From assembly GCA_000507305.1 (NCBI GenBank), contig DF239729.1, forward strand, positions 62,001 to 126,000: DNA of 64,000 bases, read 5' to 3'. A model generated the notes under the pieces. The model made no database searches and had not been told where the DNA came from. It was given only the letters and a program-made list of their open reading frames with translations. Shown piece by piece: positions 48,058 through 60,500 of this stretch (position 1 is its first letter; each line of letters opens with the position of its first letter). The position numbers and the translations under genes are program-made. The DNA comes from Breviolum minutum Mf 1.05b.01. Its lineage: Eukaryota; Sar; Dinophyceae; Suessiales; Symbiodiniaceae.

Positions 48058-49037
48058 GTCGTCTGACAATTTCACTGCAGTTTGTCTGTAGACCTCGCTG
48101 GTTCTGGGAAAGGAGGACAACCGAGTAATACTCGAAGTTTTGAGCGGGTGGCCACTCAGACCAATTTATACAGTTTCTCTCTTTAGGTGGCTCATCATGG
48201 AGCTCTAATTCGCTGGTGAGCAAAAGACACATGCGGATCGAATTCATCGCTGTAGGCTGTGATTTTCCATCTTATCCATTTTATCCTATGCTTTTTGGAT
48301 TGTTTTGGTGTTTGTCATATTTTGAGAGTTGTTTTCAGAAGTGAGCAGTCTGCGCAAAATACTCTTTTAGGCAGCTACAGTGGAAGTGGCAATCGATGGC
48401 AATCGTATGCGTTAGCACATCGAATCTTCTCCTGCTAGCTGCCATGTGACACAAACAAAAGCCCTGACGGTAGGACAGGCTCGCATCAGAAAAAGCTCTC
48501 CAGCTGATTTCAACATGTTCTGTCTGCATCAGAATGATGGATTGGATATTGGTGACATGGATTGGAAGCAAGATCGCAAGATCCCGTTTCGATCCCGTTT
48601 GAGGACGACTGGCGTCAAGATGCAGCTGAGCATCATGCAAAGCAGTGGATTCCTGAGAGTCACAAGCAATACACAAAAAGCACATCCAAGCTCCTCGACA
48701 TTTCTCACATTTTTGTTCTGATCTCTTGAATTCTGTGTCATTTTCACGGCCATCCATAGAGATTTGACTGGGTACTCATATAATTGGCACGTTGGTGGTG
48801 GATCTTCCACGTGTTTTTAACCAACCCACCCAGGAAGATGCAGAAAGGGGACAAAGGAGGCTTCTTCGCTTGCTAACTCCGGGAAGTGCATTCTATCACA
48901 GTTTTTTGGGTTAGGAAAAGCGGCTGCAAGAAAACCTGCGCACTTGTTGAACAATTGCTCTATTCCTGAGAATTCTCGCCTCTCTTTTCGGGTAGGCTCG
49001 TATTGAGTATTGAGTGGAAACCCCCTCTGTACTGCAG
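48058..49037. other. Intergenic stretch
   Basis: Open segments on both strands around 48335-48757 with no family resemblance. No RNA gene or repeat of note. Confidence 0.4.
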
Positions 49038-50543
49038 CTTTGCCAGGCCGAAGAAATTCAGATGCTGGCAGGTCCTGTGAATGAGAGCAGTGGCATGTTC
49101 AGGTTTCAAGTTCCTTTTTTTTCAAGCAATCTGAATACCTTAATCTTAAGATGTTTAAGTCAATTATAGTCGATTCACATCAATTGTATACAATCGTTTT
49201 GTTTGCTTAAGTTATATAACTTACTTTTCATAAATTCAACGACACCTTTTAAGCATGGCTAATTCCTTTGATATTCATCGACAGACAAACATTCCCAAGT
49301 TGGAAAGCAGGTCTGGTCGAGATGGGAGAGGTGGGCTGTTTGCATCAAGGTTATCATGTCATTTGTTCCTGGTTTCTTTGGTTTTATCTGCCAGATGTGA
49401 ACATGATGTGGCAACATGTTGCAATTTTTGGTTGGCAACAAAATCTTCCTTGTTGAGCAATGCTTGACAGGCCGGAGGGACGAGGATGATGATGTTGAGC
49501 CCCAACTTCAAGTTTCCGAAAACTCTTGGGCTGCTCAGCAAGCCAAAAGACAGGTGAGAGCAGCAGATGAGGCTGGAGGGGTTGGAAGGGGGATTTTTGG
49601 TGATGCTTGTGATCTTGTTACAGGCAAAGCTTGAGAAATAATGACAAGAGGTTGTCTTAAGACGTGTTTTAAAATATACAGCCTGGAAGAGCTGTAAATA
49701 GGTTTCTCAGGTTTTTGTCGCAGGCCATCTAGGGTACATCAGGTGGGGGTCAGAGATAAGAGTGTCGGTTCTGGCAGGCGGCAAAAGGAGAAGAGGAGCA
49801 AGACAAGGAGAAACAATTCAAGTGAATTTTTGACTTCTGAGGTGGCCCAATTATTCTCCTATTTTTTTCACACACTCAGCTGGACTCGCAACACAAACGC
49901 GGCAAAAATCATATGTAGATGTATGTCATAGTCAACAAGGACGTGTTGAGATGTTCTATCAGTGCTGTACAAACAATGCAGTGAACCTGGCGAACTGTCA
50001 TTCGCAGGAAATTGCTCGAAGAATGAAGCCACCCTCTCAGTGCCACCAGATTTACCAGATGATTTACACCGTACCTTTGCACATTTCACTCACGGTGTGT
50101 TTTTCGCATGTCTTTCGCAAGGTTGACTTGCTAGCATCAGGAATGAAGCTGAACATTTGAACACATTGAGCGATGGGTTGCTGTTCTAAGGAGCATCCTG
50201 AATAAGCTCACTCTGGAAAAGTTTGATGATTTGACCAGGTATGGTCCATATGCTACCATCTTTGCCTATTGTTTTTATGATTCCCTTTAAAATCTGATGT
50301 GGCTGTTAGTGAATTGGAAGTCAATTGAATTGAATTGTTTGCTCCAATGTATTCTTGCTGTTCAACCTTTCTTTGCTGAATCCAGGCAGCTTTGCGAGTG
50401 TGGCATCTCGAAAGAGGAGCACCTCAAGCCGCTTGACGCAACAAGAATCCTCCTGCTCAAAAGCACGAAGAATAGAGCAAGAATAGGGCAGCAATAACAT
50501 CAACACACATCAACACAAGGAGGACGACAGCGAGGATGACCAC

Positions 50544-50587
<44 letters not shown>

Positions 50588-50666
50588 CGATGAGGATGAC
50601 GATGATGATGATGATGATGATGAGGATGAGGATGAGGATGAGGATGAGGATGCAATGTTGTTGTGT

Positions 50667-50703
<37 letters not shown>

Positions 50704-51000
50704 GATGACCATGGCAACGGCGATGATAATCACCATGGTAAGCAATGTTAAAATCAACATCAATGTCAACGTTCGAAAACACCATCATTAGCAATTGCAG
50801 CCACATCAGCAGGAGAGGCAACAAAAAGAAGAGCACCAGAAGTGCGAACAAGACAACGGATGAAAGCACAAGACAAGCCAGAATAAGCATTTTTGGACAA
50901 TCAAACTAAAGAAGGGGAGGTAGAAGGAGAAGGACAAGAGGAGTCAGAACGGCCGAACACATTGATTTGTACTAGGAAATTTGGAGACCAACTCAGATGC
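49038..51000 (+). CDS. Acidic/charged exons, probable N-terminal part of the MIF4G gene
   Basis: Coding-like exons: 49038-49102 ('CQAEEIQMLAGPVNESSGMF'), about 49470-49552 ('DEDDDVEPQLQVSENSWAAQ', donor GTGAGA), 49778-49821 ('AAKGEEEQDKEKQF'), about 50385-50505, about 50489-50650 (an Asp/Glu tract encoded by GAT repeats), about 50670-50740 (a second Asp tract ending 'GNGDDNHHG' before GTAAGC), about 50810-50885 (Lys/Arg-rich) and about 50893-50970. Long acidic and basic low-complexity segments are common in translation and RNA-binding proteins. Linkage to the downstream MIF4G exons is inferred from position and strand only. Confidence 0.4.
50545..50701. repeat. GAT/ATG trinucleotide microsatellites
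   Basis: Runs of GAT at about 50545-50585 and 50668-50701, with a mixed GAGGAT run at about 50620-50651. On the + strand they can encode poly-Asp/Glu, on the - strand poly-His, Ser or Ile. Confidence 0.9.
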
Positions 51001-51249
51001 ATGATGCTGGCTTTCAAGTGTGCACTCCGCAGATGTGTCTCAAAGAATACCCCTGAAAAAATAATGGTTCGACAAGAATGCGGTGAGATAGGACTGCACA
51101 GATCCATGTGAATGCACACGGTTGCCAAGGATCTTGATGACGGAAGTCTTTGAAAAGGCAAGCAGATAACATTGCTTCAGCCCGGGGGCGGGAAGTGAAT
51201 CTTGCTTAGAATAAACTAGACTCCAAGTCACCCATTTGTCTTATCGTTG

Positions 51250-54110
51250 TCCCAAAAATTTTGCCGGGCCAGCTTTGCTCGTGAAGTCTACCACCGGTGA
51301 CCTGGCATTTCAGGCAACAACTCAACATCACTTTGTGGAGATGTACACAAGCCTTTGTGTCCACTTCAACGACTGGTGCTCCGAGCACCTCAAGGTACGA
51401 CCCATGTATCATTTGTTGAATGCACTTTCCGTTTATGTTGGCCTTTTCAAACACGGAACTTTCAGAGATCCCTTGAAGCCACGCACCTTTGAGCAACAAG
51501 AACAATTTCCCAATTAGCCATCAAATTCTTGCAGGTTGGAAAGTTCAAACCAGTTCTCCTCCAACAGTGTCAGGACTCGCCTTAAAACGTCTTGGTTTTT
51601 CTGACGTGATTTCACCTAAAGATCGTTTGGTTGCTCGTGAGGAATCCTTTGAAGCAAACCTGAAAGATCCACCAAAGGCAGATTCGATGGAGCTTGGGAA
51701 TGTTGCATCAAATCTTCCCTGTTGATGCCGAAAAGTTTCACCAATGATTCGTTTCCCAGGAAATGTCTCCAAGGAAAAAAGAAAGTGCTACCAGGGAGGC
51801 AGCATCCCTAGACAGATGGTCCATCTGGGCTTTGATATCCTTTGGATTGATTTGGTAGGTTCTGCTGACATCAATCCTTACTGTATACTGATATGATTAT
51901 GATATACCTCGACGTACATACCTTCTTGCAAGCGCGGCGGCTAAGCATGATTTTGGTAATCTCACCTTGCGCCCGCGTTTTGGGTTTTAGCTTTGCCTCA
52001 GGAATTGGAAGACTACGAAGAAAAGAGACAAAGATATCGCTTGCGGGTAGGGGCCTGAGGATTCAAACTTGCGGGTGTGCTTTCCATAATCTTTCATTTC
52101 CACGATCTTGATCTCCGCGTTCAGGTGATGGGCAACATCCGTTTTATAGGCCAACTGCTGGTGAAGAGGACCCGAATAGGTTCTCCCGCAACCAAGAGGA
52201 AAAGCTCCAAACATCGGACCCCTCAGCCTCCAAGCATCCGCCTTTTCCAGGATGCTGGCATCAAAGTTCCTAATCCCTTGTGCACAGGTGAGATGGGGGG
52301 AGGGAATCGAAGCCAGGAGCAATAATTCTCAAATTGAGTGGAAAGACCTTCATTGAATCACAAAATAAAATGAATCAACATAAAACATGATGAAAAACAC
52401 ACAAGGGAATATAAGAATCAATTTCCTTACTGACTTTTTTTTTGACAGTGGGATTTGGTATTAATTTGAGGAGCTCCTTGATCAAGCCACGCCTAACTCC
52501 AACAGTTCACTGGAAGCATTGGCATCGATCTCAGCGACCCAATGGCGCGCCGTGGCAGTGGCAGATATTCTGAGATCCTAAGGCCAGTTTGTTGACCATC
52601 ACTGGCAGGGACTCACCCTCAGATCTTTTGGTGCGTTTTTCATCGCTCTTTCTGTGCAACGAAATTCAGAATCTGAATATATTTGACCACGATAGAATTC
52701 ACATTATATGACTTTATGACTGCAGAATGTAAACTTTTGTACACTATATAACACATTCATCGTTATGACACTAGACTACATTTATTTTTTTGGTCGCCCT
52801 CCAGGGCCTATATCATTAGTGTCATCTTTCAAGTTCTGACGCAGTCAAAAAGCAATGTACACATCATGTGAACATCACCATTTCATGAACATGCGACATT
52901 TCAAGTTATCTAAAGTTCAAAATATGTTTCAGACAAACTCTCAAAAACGCAAATCCAAAATCCGGTTCTCCATTTTTGCATCTTGCAAACACAATTGAAC
53001 ACCATCTGAAGGCATTCTGATGCTCACCATTTCAAAAAGCACTCAAAAGAAGTAAACCATATAAAACATGGTGAACACGTATTCTATCATTGCACTTAAA
53101 GCCTTCACAAAACCTGCGTATGCCCAAGATTCCTACAAAAAAGTGCACAAAACTTGCACATGCCCAGGACTTTTAAGAATCCAGATAATTTTTGGGAATT
53201 ATCAGGCAAGCCCTGTCGAGGTGTTGTACAGAGTTGTACACTTAATCACCTGGGCCTGTGCATGAATTGTGCCTTTCATTCTTTGAAGCCTGTAGAGATC
53301 TTGGTCATGTCCAGTTTTGTTGTATTTAAGCAATAGTTTAGGGTCCAAACTCGGAATGCAAATTCCTTACGGACAACGCGGACATGTTTCACAATGCAGT
53401 TCTGAATGCGTCCGAATACCTTTGAAATCCTTTGAATCGCAAAATCCGATGAATGGAAAATTTTAAATTGATGCCTTGCAGTGCAAAGTTCCTGGCGCAA
53501 AATCGACACATCCGAAGCACAATTTTCGATAGAATAGTCAATAGTCCGAACTCAGAAAGAACAATAGAATGAGTAAGTTGCTCATAGGTTGGTGAGAACA
53601 CTTTCAGTTGTTGTTTCATGCATCCTTGTCATGCTCTTCAAAAGTCACGAAGAGCTTCCATCGTGAAACATGTATCCGTGGGAAAATGTCATTTGAAGTT
53701 GAAAAGTTGAAAAGCAAAATTTTGATAGGCCCTTGAGATTTTTGCAGGCCGCGCTTTTCGTGTTGATTTTCATCTAAGGAATATGACAAACAAGACTTTA
53801 AGTACTTGGCTCAGAGGGTCCCAATCAGAAAGCCACCAGATATCATTGATGTCTTCCTCTAAGGTACTACAAGCAATTCTGTGACGTCTTCAAGAAAGTA
53901 GAGAAAATCACAAAGGACGTGCCAAAGTGAAGATGCCGTGAATTTTTGTTCCTTCAGAGTTACTGTACACGATTGCAATCAGTACGACATTCACGCTTCC
54001 ATTCTAGTAGGTGCATTTGTGAAATTTTAGAAGTTAACAGCAATTGGCTCAATTTAGCAATGTCTTGTCAGGACAAGTCAGTGGAAAGTCGGATAAGATT
54101 TCTCCTCCAG
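51250..54110 (+). CDS. eIF4G-like MIF4G domain protein, multi-exon
   Basis: Exons follow the order of an eIF4G MIF4G domain: about 51250-51394 ('QHHFVEMYTSLCVHFNDW', compare '..FaemYadLC..L'), 51535-51573 ('VGKFKPVLLQQCQ', compare 'FRk.LLn.CQ'), 51642-about 51690 ('ESFEANLKDPPKADSM'), 51760-51798 ('EMSPRKKESATRE'), 52002-52046 ('ELEDYEEKRQRYRLR'), 52125-about 52165 ('VMGNIRFIGQLL', compare 'LGNIrFIGeL'), 52252-about 52292, 52471-about 52545 ('ELLDQATPNSNSSLEALASI'), 53864-53915 ('YYKQFCDVFKKVEKITK') and 54072-54110 ('DKSVESRIRFLLQ', compare 'SSRIRFmLQD'). MIF4G binds eIF4A and scaffolds cap-dependent translation. Splicing uses GT, GC (51799, 54111) and GA (51574, 53916) donors. The 3' end was not resolved. 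Confidence 0.7.
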
Positions 54111-54532
54111 GCCCGGATTCATGCAAGGCAGCAACAGGCTGCAAGTGAGAACCTCGCAGAGTTTCACAGCTCTTGATATCCTGGAGTTTGGAGAAGATGT
54201 TTTTCCTTTGTTTTGTAGGAGAAGTTTAGTTAACTCCAACATCCGCACTCTTTTTTTGTCGCATTTTCAGCTCAAACCTGCCACAAGCGCTTTCCTGCTA
54301 AACCAAACCATTTTTAGATGATCCATTGCTGAACATGGTCCTGGCACGTCCTGGCCACCTTTCTATTCAAAGTTCACGCATTGATTACTTCAGAACCTTG
54401 CCAGCACAATCTTCCCCTCATACATTTGCCTCAAACTCGTACATTTGCCAGTTGTGATAGTTGGTCTGTGAAGTACCATGCCTAGTACCTTTTATATTAA
54501 TTTGAATTGAAATAACTTTAGAACTTTTCTAG
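54111..54532. other. Stretch between the MIF4G exons and the phosphatase
   Basis: A possible exon at about 54145-54220 ('FTALDILEFGEDVFPLF'). The last bases, CTTTTCTAG (54524-54532), directly abut the phosphatase ATG and could be its spliced-leader acceptor. Confidence 0.35.
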
Positions 54533-57500
54533 ATGTTGACCTTCCAACTGCCTCTTGCCATGGGTCCCATCGCCATCTGGACCTTGCTTGGAGTGGCCGG
54601 CGCTGGCGCCAAGCTCCAACATGACGATGAGTGCCATGATGGAAGCTGTGCCCTCCATGCACTGCAAAAAAGAGGTTTTCGGCTTCAAAGGATGGAGCCC
54701 GAAGGTGAGGAACTTCAGCAGCTTCGTTGCCATGGGCCATGGGATTTTTGATGTGGGTTTTTTCAAGTGACCATTTGTTGAACTAACCACCATTGAAGTG
54801 GATAAGATTTCACAGTACACTGAATTCCTGAATGACCTTCCAAGGCAGGTGTCCCCTTCGCATGTCCAGGTGATGTGATGTTGGGTCATGAAGCTGACAT
54901 TGATGCAGCACCAGCGGTAAGTGCTTGGTTGGACCACTCCTGGTTGGACCAGGACACTGCAGCGTGGTGTTCGACAGTCGATTCCGTTGGGTGGAGTGAA
55001 AGATTGCTTGGCAGATCTGGCAGCAAGATGGAAGCAAGGCATCAAGGAAACATCTATGGAATGTTGCAAGCAATATATCTGAATGTATTCCAACTCGTTG
55101 CGACTAGGTGCAATATGCAAAACACCAGAGTGACAGCAATGAGTTGTAGAATGATGAAATGACCAAGGATCCCACCCAGGTGCTACCTAGAATAATCAAG
55201 ACACAAAGAGGCATGGACAACACAGAGAAATCTTCAGGAAGCCCAATTTGTTGTCTGTAAGACTTTAAACAGAAATGTACTTCAGAGAAATGATTCGCCT
55301 CTTCAATGGGACCACTTTCAGTCTCCCTGGTGCGGTCTGACCAGGATATTTTGGGATCAGAACCTCTGTGAGCCAACTCAGTGTTTTTTGAATCATTGCA
55401 TCGTGAGAGATTCGCAATGCGGATCAACAGTTCACAGCTCCCTGACGGAGGTTGGGGGTTTCAATGAGCTATGCGCCTCCAAGTGCCTCAAACATAAAAG
55501 TGTTGAGTGGATCAGAATCTCGAGAATCTTGTTTTGCAGCTACCTTTTGGAGGTTTTTGAGGTTGCCAGGCAGGCATATTTGCGAAGGTTGCTGTTTGTA
55601 TCAAGTTGTTTTGCGGGAAGTTTTGGATGCATTTCTGCCCAGCATTGGCCAGCATTGGAAATCCACTTCCGTTTGTAAGGTTCGCCCACCAGCGATTTGA
55701 AAGTTCTCAAGAAAGGTGGGACCAAAAACGGGCACTGAACAAACTTCAACGTTGGATGTGTTGAACTTCCAAACTTCACCTGGAGGTAATGGTTTAGCTC
55801 CACCAAGTCTGATACCCAGAGTGGAAAATATTCAGAGCGGATGCCCACAGCTGCAGAATTGAGGCACAGCAACACAATACAATGGTGTGGCTTGGCCCGA
55901 GATGGTCTTCCCTGGCACAGGCGCAACATGTTTGAAAACAAATGTATGCAAGATCACTGGTATGATGACTGCATGAGTACCAATGAAGCAGCATGAAGCA
56001 GCTTGTTTGCAGGTGAGATGCATGTTTTTACCATTGGCGCTTCTTAGTTGCACTACCTCACATTTTTGTGGAAACTATGTAGATTCCAGATCCAATCTAT
56101 AGATCTTCTTTGGTGTCTGTATTTGACCAAGGATTGGGGCCATGAACTTAGAACAGTGAAGCATCATGGTCCGGAGGGTCCCTTTATTTTGAGCTGGCCA
56201 AGGTGGCCTTCTTTGGGAAGAATATGGAAGTGGCACGGGATTACATGTCTTCCCATTTCTAAGGCAGGTGAATTGCTGTTGAACTGCTGTTGGGAATGGT
56301 TATTGGATTGTTGGCATATGAAATTGAAAGGTCTGCCTGTAGCATCAATGACATGAAGCAGTGCTTCAACGAGACTGGTGATGCTGAAAGCTGCAACCAG
56401 GTCAGGGTGCGAAAGGGTTGAACCATGTTTCACAGTGTTGAAGAACAATGTTGTATTATATACTTTCAAATCGTTTTGTTTCGTCATTGGTGTGTGATGA
56501 ATTTTCAAGGCTTTTGCTTCCCAAGGCCTGTGGCTACGTGCCAGGGGTCGATGACAAAGCTCAAGTGGTCGTTGCGGAGCAAATGAAGAAGCGCGCCGCA
56601 AAGACTGACGCGGATCTTTTGGATCAACTTCAGGGGAATGTGGTGGAATGACAACATCTACATGTACAGTGTAGACACTAAAGCATCGTCCTTTCCGTTT
56701 TGGCATCAATGCAGGACTGGTGTTCAGTATTTCTTGAATGTGGGAGACAACTTCTACCCACAGGCCTCGCTGCCTCGGTGTCTTTGGTATCATGAAATCG
56801 AAGCGTTGATATCGTTGGTGTGAGGGGATGAACACTGGCTGCGGCTCTCCCATGGACCAAATCAAAGAAGCAACAAAGGTGCAATTTACCAAGGCTGGAC
56901 TTGTTACATTGACATTTGACTTCCAACTTTCGGCCAAACGAAACCGAAAACATCCGAAAGCGTTTGGTCGGATCCAAATTTTTGGAAGGCATTCGACTGG
57001 GTCTATTCCGGACCTTTGAGTGGCAAAGTTTGGTTGTCAGTCCTCGGCAACCATGACTATGGTGTTGGGCTTAAGATGTTCCAACAGACAGAAATTTAGC
57101 AGTTGAAGATGAAGCATCAGAACTTGTCTCTGACTGTGGCCCTTCATGAAGTGACTTGCTCCTCTCATCTGATAAGTAGTCGGATAATTAAGGAGGTTTG
57201 CAAATGTCCAGAAAGACCAACCCTACAGTGAGGGTGGTTTCATAGTACTTAGTATGTATCACAATAGTTATGGTGCAACGCAAAGGGGTGCTGCTGTGCT
57301 GCATCTTCTTTGTTTCTCAAGTGTTTCCACAGTGATGTTCTTCCATGCTTTTCCCACAGATTTCCCTCATGTAATAGAAACACATGGACCAGACATACGT
57401 ATCTAGTCCCAGGGAAGCAGCAAGCCTTTCTTCTACCGTTTTTTGGAACTAACCACTACCGCCATTATTCCCGAATACTTAAGACAACACCCTAGCATCT

Positions 57501-60500
57501 TGCAGAAGGTGCTCGACAATTTAACTATGCTTGGGATCAACAAGTGGCATATACCTGGGCAAGTGAACCTTGGCATCAGGCAGCTGGGGATGACAGTTGA
57601 AAGATTGAGGTCTGTAATTAGTGGAGTACTGGATTATCGTCAAGCATGGCACAATTTGCAAATAAGTTGCTACTCTAACTTGATAACTTTCATTTGATCT
57701 GAGGATCGATGGGTCATGCCAGCGCTTTATTTCAGCCAGCATGTTCGATATCCTGCCTTTGCCCCAGTGTTTTTGCCGAAATTCAACGACGCAACTAGAC
57801 TGACAGCAGATTTCAAGATGATTTGTATTTGAGGATCTGGGATTCGACGTTGACATTTTCATGCTGGATTCCAATGCTCGATGCCCAGCGGGTTGGCAGC
57901 CATCCCTTCCTCATGTTGTTATCCCAGCACGAATTAAGGTCATGGATGCTCACGGACTTGATGACCGGCCCGGCTCGAATCTTTGCCATCGACGCTTCAA
58001 CACACTGGCACAGGATCGGCTGAGCAGGGGTCACAGATGAGAGGCTAAGGCTAAGGATCAAGACGCTGTATGAACAAGGTCCAACAACGTCCATCTTGCC
58101 AGCACAGTAGCAGTTACGGTACTGTAAGGGTCACATGAATACTCCGATCTATGAGAGTTGTGCCTACAGCTGAGTCAAAACTTGCACAGCTAGAAGACTG
58201 CGCTGCAGATTTGCAGATCTCCCATACCAGACATAGATTTTCGATAGATCTAGTGGATGTTGATGTTGTTGATGATGGATCAGATCAGATCAGCGAAAGG
58301 CCGACTGTTCAGCAACTGGTGGACCTGCCTCGGCTGAAGACTGCGCTGGATGGTTTGCAAATCTTTGGGATAGGCAAGCCACCTGGATGGAGGACGGAGT
58401 TCCTGGCTCTTGACCGATTCGTCCGGGACCATATTGTTGAAAATGCTCCCTTCCAGGAGAAGTTAGCTGCTTCCAAAGCGAACTGGCAGGCAGTGCTGGA
58501 AGCACCAGAGACGAGCAATCTAGGAAGAATTTGCAGCAAGCTATTCTGGGGCTGTTGGTGAATCAAAGTAGACTGAACTGGTGAAACTGGCCGAAAGACT
58601 CGGCATTGTAAGTTTAGACTTCCAGTCACCTCAAGTTCAATGCCATTGTCATAGGGCAACGAAATTCAAAACTTTCATGTTTGCTGCTCAGATTGCCGTT
58701 ACCCATTTCCCCTGCGGTCACAAGGCCTGGAGACCATTTGTTGATTGTCACCAAAACCATCCAAAACCAGGGTTCCTATTCATTGAAGGGATGACCAAAA
58801 CACAACTCGAACGACTGCAAGATCGCATCCGCGGGGTACCCATCCCTGCGCCAGCTTCCATGGTATACGAAGTTGCGGTCCTACGGTTTGGACCTGCTGG
58901 TGACGGGGCATATCCATGAGCAGTGTCCTTCCCAGACTTTTTGTCGATCAACTGATCTGAGTTCTGTTGTCATATGATGTCTTATGGGACTTATGTGATT
59001 CACACTTCCAAGGCAACTCCAGTTTCTGCCTGGTCAACTGTAGGGACCTTAGTTCTATCAAAAGCGGGTGCTTTGGCTGGTGACTTGTGGTTGTTGAAGA
59101 GGTCGGGGGTGCTGTTTTTGTTCTTTTTGTTATTGTTTTCGTTTGTCGTTATTCTCGTCGTCGTTATAGTCGTGGTGGTGGTGGTGGTGGTGGTGGTGGT
59201 GGTGGTGGTGGTGGTCGCTGTCGTTGTTGTCGTTGTTGCCGCTTGATCGTTTAGATGTTTTGCTTTGATTCTGATGTTGAACTTCTGGAGGAAGTCTTAA
59301 TATGTCTTAGTTGCAGCTCTGAAATCATGAACATATTGAGTGTTATCTTATCCAAAAACATGCAACGGCCCTGGCAGGACCTGCTTGGTCACTGGCGGAG
59401 GAGGTGGAATCACATCTGAGAGGTGCCATGGGATGCTGAGATGCCCATGCAGCAGCGAAACATTTTTCAGCCACGTGAAAAACACCAGGAGCCCGCAAGG
59501 GGATGATAGCAGAGAGTATGGCCAGCTCCTTAATGATGCTATGGGAATCCGTGTGCTGCCAACCAAACCCAGAGTCCATTCAGTTTGGTGTTCAAAAGGC
59601 TTCGTAGTATCCTGACTGCCACCTGTTTGGACTGCAATTTCTTTATGTCCTTGGCAAGTGAGGCTTTTTTGACTTGACTCTGTCACAATCTGCCATTAAG
59701 CTGGAACTTGTGAACCATCTCGGAAATGTGGTGTCGACCCATTCTATCGGACCCTTCGCGGGGCAGCCACCACAAGGAGCGGAGCGTTTTGAACATGTGT
59801 AGAAGGGCAAACGGAAGTGATGGAGGTGACTTGTACGTATACATTACTGAGAGTGGAGGATGTTTTGATTAAGTCAATATTAAGTCATGTAAAACCACGT
59901 CACGTACATGTGATATTGATTCTGTGCGTCCAGGAGATGTCGCGACCCCAGCACCAGCACCAAAAAAACTGGCCACAGAGAGAAATGGAGCCTCAGCTGC
60001 TTGTAGCAGTACCAAGCTCAGACTACACCAGACTCGACACAGCTGATGTCATGATTTCAGTGCCTAATTGCAATTGTGTACATATGATTACGTATGTCTA
60101 TACATATGTTGTATATGTTGTTGATGTGTTAAGTATAGGGTGTTGATGCATTGAAATTGAAATCCAGGTCTGTTTTTCTCAAGACTCCTTCAGCAACTCT
60201 ACATAGATAAACTGTTGTAATTTTATGTTTCATGTCATATTGTGTATGTTGTATGTATACAGTATGCATAGGTAGAGATACATGAGTGATGTGATTGTGT
60301 GACATTGTCAGGGTGTACGCCATGTAGTGTGATCTTAGGCAATCCTCAGTGTGCTGGACTGCAGGGCGACTGCTGTCCAACAAGTGGAGGAGACACCGTA
60401 GCAAATATATGGTGAGTTGGACTGGAAGGAAGATAAGGCTAGGGAACTTTTATGAACTGTATCAACAATTGTACGTATACATGATTTTGTATGAATATAT

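Noticed and set aside
50457-50890. Long Ser/His/Ile-rich reverse-strand frames over the GAT repeats
   Set aside because: Products of the trinucleotide repeat in the wrong strand; forward Asp/Glu reading has splice borders.
58151-58561. 136-codon open frame in the phosphatase region
   Set aside because: It runs through introns. The catalytic-family residues ('AGWFANLWDRQ') are in another frame with matching splice sites; only its short segments before 58197 and at 58457-58489 are used.
58974-59246. Val-rich forward frame with GTG tract
   Set aside because: The phosphatase alignment puts this stretch inside an intron, and the frame lacks conserved residues.
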